Assembly: GCF_900187225.1 (NCBI RefSeq) | Contig: NZ_LT906436.1 | Span: 1,178,001 to 1,242,000, forward strand | Direction: 5' to 3' | DNA from: Listeria monocytogenes | Lineage (GTDB): Bacteria; Bacillota; Bacilli; Lactobacillales; Listeriaceae | Length of the DNA stretch: 64,000 bases | Shown here: one piece after another, positions 10,109-18,073 of the stretch | Layout of the letters: each line of letters starts with the position of its first letter | How positions within the stretch are numbered: position 1 is the first letter of the stretch | Notes under the pieces: generated by a model | Seen by the model: the letters and a program-made list of their open reading frames with translations, nothing else | Database searches by the model: none | What the model was told of the DNA's origin: nothing | Translations under genes and position numbers: made by a program

Positions 10109-10915
10109 TTGCTTAAAACAGAACATATTTCATTCCAATATGAAGATGGCAAACAAGCCTTAACGGATGTTTCAATTGATTTAGAAAAAGGCAATATTAT
10201 CGGCCTAATTGGTGCGAATGGCTCCGGTAAATCGACACTTTTTATGCAGCTATTAGGCATTAACAAGCCAACTTCTGGTAAAGTTTATTTTGACGGAAAA
10301 CCACTTTCTTACAATAAAAAAGCACTGTTTGCTTTGCGAAAAAAAGTGAGCATCGTTTTCCAAGATCCAGATCAGCAAATCTTTTATTCGAATGTTCGTG
10401 ACGATGTGGCTTTTGCGCTTAGAAATTTAGGCGTAAGCGAAAGTGAAGTAGAATCGCGCGTGACGAATGTGCTTAAGATTGTTGGTGCAACGGAATTTCA
10501 ACATAAACCAGTCCAATATTTAAGTTATGGCCAAAAAAAACGTGTCGCGATTGCCGGGGCTCTTGTTCTTGACACAGATTGGTTACTGCTAGATGAACCA
10601 ACAGCTGGCCTCGATCCTATCGGTAAAAAAATTATGATGGAAATTATCGAACGTCTGGCAAACCAAGGAAAAAAGATCCTTATTTCAAGCCATGATATCG
10701 ATTTAATTTATGAAATATGCGATTACGTGTATATGTTAAAAGATGGAGCTGTTCTCACAAATGGGGAAACAAGCAGTGTTTTCTTAGAGAAAAGCAATAT
10801 CGAACAAGCGGGATTAGTCCAGCCTTGGCTAATCAAATTACACCAACAAGCTGGCTATCCACTGTTCAAAAAAGAAGCCGATTTTTTCGCGCATACGGGG
10901 AAGGTGACTAATTAA
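10109..10915 (+). CDS. cbiO: Cobalt ECF transporter ATP-binding protein CbiO
   Basis: ABC ATPase powering the cobalt importer. Visible motifs in order are Walker A (GANGSGKST, about residue 36), Q-loop ([10 protein letters not shown]), signature [15 protein letters not shown], Walker B ([11 protein letters not shown]) and the switch histidine (SSHDIDL). The start is TTG 10109, with a strong AGGAGGAA at 10095-10102 deciding it. The stop TAA shares its last A with the cbiP ATG. 268 aa, family-typical. Confidence 0.95.
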   Translation: MLKTEHISFQYEDGKQALTDVSIDLEKGNIIGLIGANGSGKSTLFMQLLGINKPTSGKVYFDGKPLSYNKKALFALRKKVSIVFQDPDQQIFYSNVRDDVAFALRNLGVSESEVESRVTNVLKIVGATEFQHKPVQYLSYGQKKRVAIAGALVLDTDWLLLDEPTAGLDPIGKKIMMEIIERLANQGKKILISSHDIDLIYEICDYVYMLKDGAVLTNGETSSVFLEKSNIEQAGLVQPWLIKLHQQAGYPLFKKEADFFAHTGKVTN

Positions 10916-12450
10916 TGGTAAAGCAAATAATGATTCAAGGTACCGCTTCTGATGCCGGGAAAAGCGTGCTAGTGGCCGGATTATGCCGTCTGTTCAAAAA
11001 TAAAGGTAAGCGAGTTGTTCCATTTAAATCTCAAAATATGTCACTCAATTCTTTCATAACGGCGACAGGGGATGAAATGGGACGGGCACAAGTTTTTCAA
11101 GCAGAAGCGGCTGGTGTTTTTCCAGATGTCCGCATGAATCCAGTGCTCCTTAAACCGACCAATGATCGGCAATCGCAAGTGATTTTTATGGGTGCGATTT
11201 TAGATAATATGGACGCTGTGACGTACCATGATTTCAAACAAACACTTATTCCGAAAATCCAAGCAGTTTACCAGAGTTTAGTGGATGAAAATGATATTAT
11301 TGTACTAGAAGGTGCCGGAAGCCCAGCCGAAATCAATTTGAACGACCGTGATATCGTGAATATGGGCATGGCAAAAATGGTCGATGCACCAGTTGTCCTA
11401 GTTGCTGATATTGATAAAGGTGGCGTATTTGCTTCGATTTATGGCACCATTATGCTGTTAAATGAAGAAGAGCGGGCTCGGATCAAAGGTGTTATTATCA
11501 ATAAATTCCGCGGCGATGTAGCTCTTTTACAACCCGGAATTGATATGATTGAGGAACTCACAAACGTCCCGATTATCGGTGTGATTCCTTATGCCAATTT
11601 ACAACTGGAAGAAGAGGATAGTGTTTCACTAAGTGGGAAAAATTACGTGCCAGATAGTAACGCACTACTTAATATCGCGATAATCTGTTTACCGCGGATT
11701 TCTAATTTCACAGATTTTCATATTCTGGAAATCCAGCCCGACATAAGTGTACGCTACATCCGTAATATAGCTGATTTTGGAAACCCAGATTTAGTCATTA
11801 TTCCTGGAAGTAAAAATACACTAGAAGATATGACTTTCCTCGAAGAATCTGGACTTAAAAATGCCATTCAAAACTATGCTAAAAATGCCGGGAAAGTAAT
11901 CGGGATTTGTGGTGGCTACCAAATGCTCGGTCAAAAAATGCTCGATCCGAATCAAGTGGAGAGTAAACAATTAGAAATAGCCGGACTTGGTTTGCTAGAT
12001 ACCGAGACGATTTTTCTCGACCACAAGCGCACTACTCAAATTACAGGTGTGACGCATTCAGGTGAAGCTGTTGAAGGTTACGAAATCCATATGGGTGAGA
12101 CGAAGCGCGGCGAGAGCACTAGTCCATTTTGTGAAATTAAAGCGGTGAACGGAAACGAAGAAACCCACCAAGATGGCGCTATCTCTGTCAACAAAAATAT
12201 CATCGGTACATATATTCATGGTATTTTCGACAATGATGTTTTCTTAGGAAATCTATTTGACGAACTACTAACGCGCAAAAACAAATCCGTTTATCCACAT
12301 GAAATCATTAAACTAAAAGAACACAAAGAACAAGAATACGACAAATTAGCGGCTCTTTTAGAAGAAAATATCCAAATGGACCAACTAGAAAAAATCATGA
12401 AAGGAGAAAAAATATGCGTATCTACACAAAAACCGGCGATAAAGGAATGA
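10915..12450 (+). CDS. cbiP: Cobyric acid synthase CbiP
   Basis: Glutamine-dependent amidotransferase that amidates side chains b, d, e and g of adenosyl-cobyrinate a,c-diamide. The N-terminal dethiobiotin-synthetase-like ATPase domain has a P-loop variant GTASDAGKS (residues 7-15) and LEGAGSPAEINL. The C-terminal class I glutaminase domain has the nucleophile in VIGICGGYQMLG and the triad histidine in GTYIHGIF. 511 aa. Its last 37 nt overlap the next gene, which has its own SD inside cbiP. Confidence 0.95.
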   Translation: MVKQIMIQGTASDAGKSVLVAGLCRLFKNKGKRVVPFKSQNMSLNSFITATGDEMGRAQVFQAEAAGVFPDVRMNPVLLKPTNDRQSQVIFMGAILDNMDAVTYHDFKQTLIPKIQAVYQSLVDENDIIVLEGAGSPAEINLNDRDIVNMGMAKMVDAPVVLVADIDKGGVFASIYGTIMLLNEEERARIKGVIINKFRGDVALLQPGIDMIEELTNVPIIGVIPYANLQLEEEDSVSLSGKNYVPDSNALLNIAIICLPRISNFTDFHILEIQPDISVRYIRNIADFGNPDLVIIPGSKNTLEDMTFLEESGLKNAIQNYAKNAGKVIGICGGYQMLGQKMLDPNQVESKQLEIAGLGLLDTETIFLDHKRTTQITGVTHSGEAVEGYEIHMGETKRGESTSPFCEIKAVNGNEETHQDGAISVNKNIIGTYIHGIFDNDVFLGNLFDELLTRKNKSVYPHEIIKLKEHKEQEYDKLAALLEENIQMDQLEKIMKGEKICVSTQKPAIKE

Positions 12451-12980
12451 CAAGAATTATCGGGGGTAGCAAAGTAAGTAAAGATAATATCCGTATCGAT
12501 GCATATGGAACTTTGGATGAACTTAATTCGCTGATTGGCTACACGATAACAACACTTGGGGCTGAACCAGAAATTCAAGCCGAACTTGAACAAATTCAAC
12601 AGCAATTATTTGATGCAGGAGGGGATCTTGCAACAGAGGAAGGCAAACGTGCGTATAAATTAACTAGTGAGCCTGTTGCGTGGCTAGAAGACCGAATTGA
12701 CGTCTATGCCGATGAACCACCAGAAATCGAAAAATTTATCCTGCCAGGTGGAACGCAAGCAGCCTCGTTACTGCACATGGCTAGAACCGTAACAAGAAGA
12801 GCTGAACGCGAAATCGTTGGTATGTTAAAAATTGCTTCAAGTAACGAAGAAGTGTTAAAATACGTCAACCGTTTATCCGATTACTTTTTTGCCGTTGCCA
12901 GAGTCGTCAATTACCGCGCTGGTGAAACAGACATTTTCTACAAAAATTCCGAACTCGTTTTCCGCAATAAAAAGAAATAA
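12414..12980 (+). CDS. Cob(I)alamin adenosyltransferase, PduO-type
   Basis: Transfers the adenosyl group of ATP to cob(I)alamin or its corrinoid precursor. The N-terminus YTKTGDKGMT is the PduO ATP-binding motif; DELNSLIG, the ARTVTRRAERE helix around residue 125 (with the arginine used for ATP binding) and the YVNRLSDYFF motif confirm the trimeric PduO/CobO2 family rather than the P-loop CobA/BtuR family. 188 aa. The start ATG 12414 has AAAGGAG about 7 nt upstream, inside cbiP. It is the last gene before the operon terminator. Confidence 0.93.
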   Translation: MRIYTKTGDKGMTRIIGGSKVSKDNIRIDAYGTLDELNSLIGYTITTLGAEPEIQAELEQIQQQLFDAGGDLATEEGKRAYKLTSEPVAWLEDRIDVYADEPPEIEKFILPGGTQAASLLHMARTVTRRAEREIVGMLKIASSNEEVLKYVNRLSDYFFAVARVVNYRAGETDIFYKNSELVFRNKKK

Positions 12981-12983
12981 TAA

Positions 12984-13026
12984 AAAACCTCTCCAGACAT
13001 CAAAGCCGGAGAGGTTTTCCTTTTTT
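12984..13026. terminator. Bidirectional intrinsic terminator closing the cob operon
   Basis: An 11-bp perfect stem (AAAACCTCTCC / GGAGAGGTTTT) with a 13-nt loop is followed by T-rich sequence on the plus strand, and a run of A lies on its left side, so it can also end the convergent DUF606 transcripts. Confidence 0.9.
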
Positions 13027-13492
13027 AAAAACGTTGGATTAAAAATACACCAACGAGCATTAACAATACACCTATCATTCGGTAACGATTAATTGGATGT
13101 GGAATAACCCCGAAAAAGCCAAAATGATCAATAATAAGTGCAATAATCATTTGCCCACAAAGCGCTAAAACAACCGTCATTGCTGAGCCGAGTAATGGTA
13201 AAAGTAAAATGTTAGAAGTTACGAAGAGCACTCCAAGCGCACCGCCAGTGAAAACCCACCAAGGAATTCGGCCGACACCTTTCAGTTGAAAAGTCAAACG
13301 ACGCTCAACGATTAAACAAACCAGTGTAAGCAAAGTCGTCCCAACTAAAAAGGAAATAAATGATGCCACAAAAGGAGAACCGACAGTTAGCCGAAGTTGG
13401 CTATTAATCGACGTTTGAATCGGGGAAAGTAGTCCAGAAACAAGTCCCATTGCCATAAATAGTAATAATGATTTGGATGATCTTTTTGTCAT
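13025..13492 (-). CDS. DMT-superfamily membrane protein, DUF606/YdcZ family (second copy)
   Basis: Integral membrane protein of 155 aa with five hydrophobic segments. The N-terminal GLLSPIQTSINSQLR and GSPFVASFISFLVGT motifs are those of DUF606 (a drug/metabolite-transporter relative). The substrate is unknown. It is a paralogue of the adjacent upstream gene (shared PIQT/PVQT..IN, LLLPLLGSA/LLLPRLGSA and CGQMIIALIIDHFG-like motifs), so the pair probably arose by tandem duplication and may form a heterodimer. The two genes are 13 nt apart and co-directional. Confidence 0.85.
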   Translation of the reverse strand: MTKRSSKSLLLFMAMGLVSGLLSPIQTSINSQLRLTVGSPFVASFISFLVGTTLLTLVCLIVERRLTFQLKGVGRIPWWVFTGGALGVLFVTSNILLLPLLGSAMTVVLALCGQMIIALIIDHFGFFGVIPHPINRYRMIGVLLMLVGVFLIQRF

Positions 13493-13505
13493 GTTTTCTC
13501 CTCCT

Positions 13506-13955
13506 TTAAAAGCGTTGCATCAAGTAAATGCCGCCGAACATTAAAATAACGCCAAGTAGACGTTCGATATTAATCTCATGCATTGGTACTTGAAATAAGC
13601 CAAAATTATCAATAATAATCGCCATAATCATTTGTCCACAAACCGTAATCATCACAAGCAGTGCCGAGCCAAGTCGTGGTAATAGTAAAATATTAGCTGT
13701 TAGGAAAATAACGCCTAATGTTCCACCACCAACCCAAATATACCAAGGATTTGAGGCAATCATTTCTGAAGATATTGGCCATGATTTTTGTGTAAATAAG
13801 CAAACGATAAGTAAAACAGTTGTCCCTACCATAAAAGAAACCCACGAAGCTAAAAACGGTGATTTCGTATATGTACTAAGTCGTGTATTGATGGCCGTTT
13901 GAACTGGTAATACCATCCCAGCTAACAAACCTGATACAATAAATAATATAATCAA
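13506..13955 (-). CDS. DMT-superfamily membrane protein, DUF606/YdcZ family (first copy)
   Basis: 149-aa membrane protein with five hydrophobic segments and the DUF606 signatures VLPVQTAINTRLS, SPFLASWVSFMVGT, NILLLPRLGSA and CGQMIMAIIIDNFG. First gene of a two-gene minus-strand unit. A paired-subunit exporter like other small DMT pairs is plausible but is inference; nothing nearby names a substrate. Confidence 0.85.
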   Translation of the reverse strand: MIILFIVSGLLAGMVLPVQTAINTRLSTYTKSPFLASWVSFMVGTTVLLIVCLFTQKSWPISSEMIASNPWYIWVGGGTLGVIFLTANILLLPRLGSALLVMITVCGQMIMAIIIDNFGLFQVPMHEINIERLLGVILMFGGIYLMQRF

Positions 13956-14043
13956 AAATTTCCCTCCCTTTTATCACAATGAGATAATTATAAAATAAAA
14001 GCGGGGTAAAAAGATAGTATTTAATTTAAAGTGAGGTTTTTTT

Positions 14044-14574
14044 ATGAAAATTCGTATTATCGGATCCGTCGGAAGCGGCAAAACCACTTTAGCTAAAAAG
14101 CTTTCCGAGTGGCAACAAATCGATTATTTTGAAACAGATCGCATCGTCTGGAAACGAGAAGAAACAGAGGTAAGACGAACCGACATCGAAAAAATAGCAG
14201 TATTAAATAAGATTCTTCAACAAGAAAACTGGATTATTGAAGGCGTTCATTTGGAAGCATGGGTGAACGAAAGCTTTGATCAAGCGGATGTGATTATTTT
14301 TCTCAATTTACCTAAAAAGCAAATCCGCTCCCAACTTATTAAGCGCCAAATTAAACAGTTACTACGATTAGAAGCAGCACATTACCAAGTCAAATTAAAC
14401 ATGTTAAATAAAATGTTTTATTGGGACGATTTATTTGACCAAAGAACAAAACCACTAATTGCTGAAAAAATGGCTCAAACTCCAACAAAATGGCTAGTCG
14501 TCACCGAAAAAACAGCATTGCAAGAAATACAAAAAAGGCTATTGCAAATTATATCGAGCCGTGATATATTATAA
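14044..14574 (+). CDS. P-loop nucleotide kinase-like protein (FlaR/adenylate-kinase-like)
   Basis: 176 aa cytoplasmic protein with Walker A GSVGSGKTT (residues 7-15), followed by the YFETDRIVW segment and IIEGVHLEAW, the order found in proteins annotated as DNA topology modulation FlaR-related or shikimate/adenylate-kinase-like. The phosphate acceptor is not identifiable. SD AAGTGAGG lies just upstream of ATG 14044. It is divergent from the DUF606 pair and 30 nt upstream of the padR-like gene. Confidence 0.8.
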   Translation: MKIRIIGSVGSGKTTLAKKLSEWQQIDYFETDRIVWKREETEVRRTDIEKIAVLNKILQQENWIIEGVHLEAWVNESFDQADVIIFLNLPKKQIRSQLIKRQIKQLLRLEAAHYQVKLNMLNKMFYWDDLFDQRTKPLIAEKMAQTPTKWLVVTEKTALQEIQKRLLQIISSRDIL

Positions 14575-14604
14575 GCATCAAATACATCGAGGTGCGATAT
14601 AGTT

Positions 14605-14916
14605 ATGAATGAAAAATTACGGAAAGCCTATCTTCCAATGACCGAAACCGCTTTTTACATATTACTTTCGCTCGTCAAACCAAGGCACGGTTACGCGATT
14701 ATCGAAAACGTCGCAAAGATGACAGATGATCGAATCAAGCTTGGACCCGGGACTATTTACGGAAGCTTATCTAAAATGAACAAAGATAATTTGATCCAAA
14801 TTATTCAAGAAGAGAGTAATCGGAAAATCTATCAAATTACTGAAATTGGCACAGACATTTTGCAATTAGAAAAAGCGCGCATCGAAGAATTGTATAGAAA
14901 CTCAAGGGAGGTCTAA
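14605..14916 (+). CDS. PadR-family transcriptional regulator
   Basis: 103 aa winged-helix repressor. The AFYILLSLVKPRHGYAIIE start and the LGPGTIYGSLSKM recognition-helix segment are diagnostic of PadR proteins. It is followed after 2 nt by a DUF2812 membrane protein, a pairing seen repeatedly in Firmicutes, in which PadR probably controls its partner. The SD GAGGTGCG lies 9 nt before ATG 14605. The AT-rich stretch 14560-14604 should hold its promoter. Confidence 0.9.
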   Translation: MNEKLRKAYLPMTETAFYILLSLVKPRHGYAIIENVAKMTDDRIKLGPGTIYGSLSKMNKDNLIQIIQEESNRKIYQITEIGTDILQLEKARIEELYRNSREV

Positions 14917-14918
14917 TA

Positions 14919-15470
14919 ATGGAGAAAAAAGTCGTTAAGTTTTTCACAGTGGACAATATGGAGAAAGAAGAAGCCTATTTAAATGAAATGGCACAAAATG
15001 GTTGGTTCTTTCAAAAATATAAATCTTTTAAATACCATTTCGAACAAGGAGAGCCTGCGAAATACAGCTATGCGATTGATTTTAAAGAAAATGAAGGGGA
15101 CGAAGAAGCTTACAAAACACTTTTCGAAGATGCTGGCTGGGAGACTGTTTTCAGCTATCCAGTCTTAAATGGCAATTGGATGTATTTCCGCAAAGCCGTA
15201 GCTCCTGGAGAAACAGAGGAAGCTATTTTCACTGACGAGACTTCTTTAATTCAACTTTACAAAAATATCCGCAAACGTTGGACCATTTTTGGGGCGATAG
15301 TAAGTTTGTTTTTATTTGTTGAATTGCTAATTGTATTTCAAATAGAAAATCATATTGGAATCGCTACATTTATTTTCATTATTTTCTTTATACTCGTTTC
15401 GCTATATGGGAAAATGTTTTTCAATCTGACTCGTAAAATAAATAATTTAGCTACCAGGAAAGCTTCCTAA
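14919..15470 (+). CDS. DUF2812 domain membrane protein
   Basis: 183 aa. The N-terminal ~115 residues are soluble and contain the DUF2812 features (KFFTVDNMEKEEAYLNEMAQNGW, KYSYAIDF, LFEDAGWE, and a W-x-YF-R segment). Two transmembrane helices follow near residues 124-144 and 149-168, with a basic tail. The function is unknown; the family nearly always sits beside a PadR regulator, as here, which suggests a stress- or envelope-related regulated pair. SD GGGAGG precedes ATG 14919. Confidence 0.85.
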   Translation: MEKKVVKFFTVDNMEKEEAYLNEMAQNGWFFQKYKSFKYHFEQGEPAKYSYAIDFKENEGDEEAYKTLFEDAGWETVFSYPVLNGNWMYFRKAVAPGETEEAIFTDETSLIQLYKNIRKRWTIFGAIVSLFLFVELLIVFQIENHIGIATFIFIIFFILVSLYGKMFFNLTRKINNLATRKAS

Positions 15471-15477
15471 TATAATC

Positions 15478-15513
15478 AAAAAAGATTACGACATTTATGC
15501 CGTAATCTTTTTT
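15478..15513. terminator. Intrinsic terminator after the PadR-DUF2812 unit
   Basis: Stem AAAAAAGATTACG / CGTAATCTTTTTT with a 10-nt loop; T-tract on the plus strand. Confidence 0.9.
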
Positions 15514-15738
15514 GATAGAATTAACCATTATATAATAGAAGAAAGATGCGTTTTTTGCGTGAGAAAAAGTATTTTAGACGAGTCATTCTAATTTTATATG
15601 ACTAAATGATGGCAAATGTTACAAAATGAAGAATTATCTATATCATTCACAGATTAATTGGCTTTATATCAATAATTCGGCTTAATCTTATAAATGTTAA
15701 AGATTTCTTAAATTCACTAAAATAGACCCCTAGATGGA

Positions 15739-15767
15739 TTGCAATTGTAATGAAAGTAACGTATTCT
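15739..15767 (+). promoter_or_regulatory. Candidate sigma-A promoter of the first autolysin gene
   Basis: TTGCAA (15739-15744) and TATTCT (15762-15767) are separated by 17 nt, giving a start near 15774. The rest of the gene-free stretch 15514-15738 is AT-rich and shows no other clear feature; a minus-strand open frame there has no ribosome binding site. Confidence 0.5.
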
Positions 15768-15809
15768 AGTACCATCAAGGGATTCGTAGACAGAAAGGCG
15801 TGACGACAT

Positions 15810-16679
15810 CTGAAATATAGAAAATTATCCAAAAAGAAGAAACAAAAGAGGCTAATTGGAATAGCGGGAATTTTACTTCTAGTAATTCTAGTGGGTGTCA
15901 TTGCATCTGTTGTTAGACAGCAATATTTAATTATGACTGCACCAGAACCGGATCCAGCATTTCATTCCAAAGAACAAAACTTTTTAAATGAACTTTCGCC
16001 ACGTGCACAAGAAATTCAAGAAAAGCACGGTATTTTAACGAGTATTACGCTTGCTCAAGCAATTCTCGAATCAGACTGGGGCCAAAGCGGTTTAGCGCAA
16101 AAAGGTAACAATCTATTTGGTGTCAAAGGAAAATCGCCACAACCAATGGTGACGATGACAACGAAAGAATTTGTTGATGGTAAATGGATTGAAATTAATG
16201 CTAATTTCCGGAAATATAAAGACTGGAATGAGTCACTCGATTCGCATGCTGAACTTTTTTTGAACGGCACTTCTTGGAATAAAGATAAATATAATGGAGT
16301 AATTGCTGCAGATGATTATAAAAAAGCCGCGCAAGAATTACAATCAGCTGGCTATGCAACTGACCCAGATTATGCGGAGAAATTAATCAATATTATCGAA
16401 AAATATGATTTAGCATTATACGACCGAATTGAAGATAAAATCTATTATGATACAAAATCAACTGGCTTTGGCAATGTGAAAAAAGACGTATCTGGCGCAA
16501 TTTGGACGAAACCATATGGACTTTCCGGCGCGCTAAAAGTAGAAGAAATTAACTACTATAAACGAGAAGATTTGAAACTTTTACGTGAAGCAAAGACAGA
16601 TAGCGGCACTTGGTATCAAATTGCAGTAGATACTGAGCCGATTGGTTGGGTGAAACAAGAATTAATCGATAAAAAGTAG
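15810..16679 (+). CDS. Peptidoglycan N-acetylglucosaminidase (GH73) with C-terminal GW/SH3-like module
   Basis: Membrane-anchored autolysin. A lysine-rich N-terminus (KKKKQKR) and one hydrophobic helix (LIGIAGILLLVILVGVIASV) form a signal anchor. The GH73 domain follows, with AILESDWGQSG carrying the catalytic Glu, then NNLFGVKG and the FRKYKDWNESLDSHAELF motif. The last ~75 residues, ending in PIGWVKQELI, are a GW cell-wall-binding module. The first ATG/GTG/TTG in frame (GTG 15891) would delete the signal anchor. Extending upstream, the frame is closed by TGA at 15801, and the only plausible initiator is CTG 15810 with GAAAGG 11 nt before it, giving 289 aa. The start is therefore unusual and uncertain; the function is clear. 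Confidence 0.85.
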   Translation: MKYRKLSKKKKQKRLIGIAGILLLVILVGVIASVVRQQYLIMTAPEPDPAFHSKEQNFLNELSPRAQEIQEKHGILTSITLAQAILESDWGQSGLAQKGNNLFGVKGKSPQPMVTMTTKEFVDGKWIEINANFRKYKDWNESLDSHAELFLNGTSWNKDKYNGVIAADDYKKAAQELQSAGYATDPDYAEKLINIIEKYDLALYDRIEDKIYYDTKSTGFGNVKKDVSGAIWTKPYGLSGALKVEEINYYKREDLKLLREAKTDSGTWYQIAVDTEPIGWVKQELIDKK

Positions 16680-16689
16680 AAAATAACCG

Positions 16690-16756
16690 AAAAAGAGCAA
16701 AATGGCTTGTCTTATTTATAGGCATAAAGTCCTTTTTAAGCTCTTTTTCTTTTTTA
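16690..16756 (+). terminator. Probable intrinsic terminator with long loop
   Basis: AAAAAGAGC / GCTCTTTTT arms separated by 41 nt (which may form inner pairs), followed by a T-rich run. The remaining gap to 16948 holds only AT-rich sequence and the promoter region of the next autolysin. Confidence 0.6.
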
Positions 16757-16948
16757 TTTTCATTAATACTGTCTTTGCTAAAGGGCTATATAACAGCCAT
16801 GAGAGTAGATTGTAACATAAGTAATGTAAAAGTAATGTGTATTACAAGGATGTTTTGATAGAATGAAGTGGTTGTTTTAAAGAACACTAGTTTCCAGTTT
16901 TTCAAAAGCTGGAAGGATAAATCAAAGAAGGATGTGCAATAAATCATT

Positions 16949-17962
16949 ATGTTACAGCTCGCAAAGAAGCATTTGGTGACAATTGGTCTTGGAATTACAA
17001 TTACATTATTTGCAGTACCAATCCACTCCCAAGCTGCTGGTCTAGAGGACGGCCTGACTTCCAAGCAAGAGAAGTTTATTAATGAGATTGCGCCGCATGC
17101 TCAAAAAGTGCAAAAAGAACATGGTATTTTAGCTAGTATTACGATTTCGCAAGCAATCCTAGAATCCAATTGGGGCGAAAGTAAATTAGCAAAAGATGGC
17201 AATAATTTATTCGGAATTAAAGGTTCCTATCAAGGTGCTTCTATTAAATTACCGACCAAAGAACATAATGGCGTTGTTTGGGTTGGAACAGATGCTGTTT
17301 TCCGTGCGTACCCAGGTTGGTATGAATCAATGAATGACCACGCACTTTTATTTGTCAAAGGCCCATCATGGAACCCTCATTTATACGGAGGACTAATCAA
17401 AGAATATGACTTTGAAAAGGCAGCTATTGCGCTTGGCAAAACAGGCTATTCATCTGATCCAGAGTATGCAGCGAAATTAATTGAACTGATCAAAAAAGCA
17501 AATTTAAATAAATATGATACCGTTTATAGCGAACGTGTATCAGATAAAGCAATTAAGGCTACTGGCGAAGTAGCTGTCAAAGATAATTGCTATGTTTGGT
17601 CTGCTCCGGGTGGCACCAAAGGAGCAAAACCGGTTGTAAGCACGACCAAATATTTCGGTCGTCAAGTTTCCATTAATCAAGAAGTAAAAGTGACGGATTC
17701 TAATATTTCTTGGTACCATATCCATCAAAATGGAGAATCCATCGGTTGGATTGAAAGTACATCGATTAAAGACTTCTATCAATTAGAAGACTATGCGCCA
17801 ACAGTAGATGCATTACTAAAAACAGATGACAATAATCGTCTAGTGATTAATATGGATATCGATACATCTGAGTTACACAAAACAAAACTAGCAAAGGCAG
17901 ATACCAAAGAGAAAACTGCCTTTAATTTACCTTTATTGAACGTTCAATCCATCATCTGGTAA
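16949..17962 (+). CDS. Secreted peptidoglycan N-acetylglucosaminidase (GH73) with GW module
   Basis: 337 aa. Residues 1-30 are a signal peptide (AKKH n-region, hydrophobic core, cleavage after a HSQAA-type site). The GH73 domain spans about 38-190: AILESNWGESK with catalytic Glu, NNLFGIKG, FRAYPGWYESMNDHALLF. A GW module follows (about 205-275, ending ESIGWIESTSI), then a ~60-residue polar tail. It is a paralogue of the preceding autolysin, but secreted rather than anchored. An in-frame stop just upstream (TAA at 16940) makes ATG 16949 the only normal start. The nearest purine-rich SD (AAGAAGGA) is some 18 nt away, which is unusually far. Confidence 0.9.
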   Translation: MLQLAKKHLVTIGLGITITLFAVPIHSQAAGLEDGLTSKQEKFINEIAPHAQKVQKEHGILASITISQAILESNWGESKLAKDGNNLFGIKGSYQGASIKLPTKEHNGVVWVGTDAVFRAYPGWYESMNDHALLFVKGPSWNPHLYGGLIKEYDFEKAAIALGKTGYSSDPEYAAKLIELIKKANLNKYDTVYSERVSDKAIKATGEVAVKDNCYVWSAPGGTKGAKPVVSTTKYFGRQVSINQEVKVTDSNISWYHIHQNGESIGWIESTSIKDFYQLEDYAPTVDALLKTDDNNRLVINMDIDTSELHKTKLAKADTKEKTAFNLPLLNVQSIIW

Positions 17963-17969
17963 TAACCTT

Positions 17970-18008
17970 GCAAAAAAAGCTGAATAGATTACTCGGCTTT
18001 TTTTGCGT
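17970..18008 (+). terminator. Intrinsic terminator after the second autolysin
   Basis: GCAAAAAAAGC pairs with GCTTTTTTTGC around an 8- to 14-nt apical region. Confidence 0.85.
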
Positions 18009-18073
18009 TTTCAAAGGATTTTTATAAAGAAACTGTTATAATGAAAAAGGAGTTTATAAGGAGGGTTATTTAT

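Noticed and set aside
15647-15901. 84-codon minus-strand open frame upstream of the autolysin
   Set aside because: No ribosome binding site, low-complexity hydrophobic translation, and it overlaps the autolysin promoter and signal anchor.
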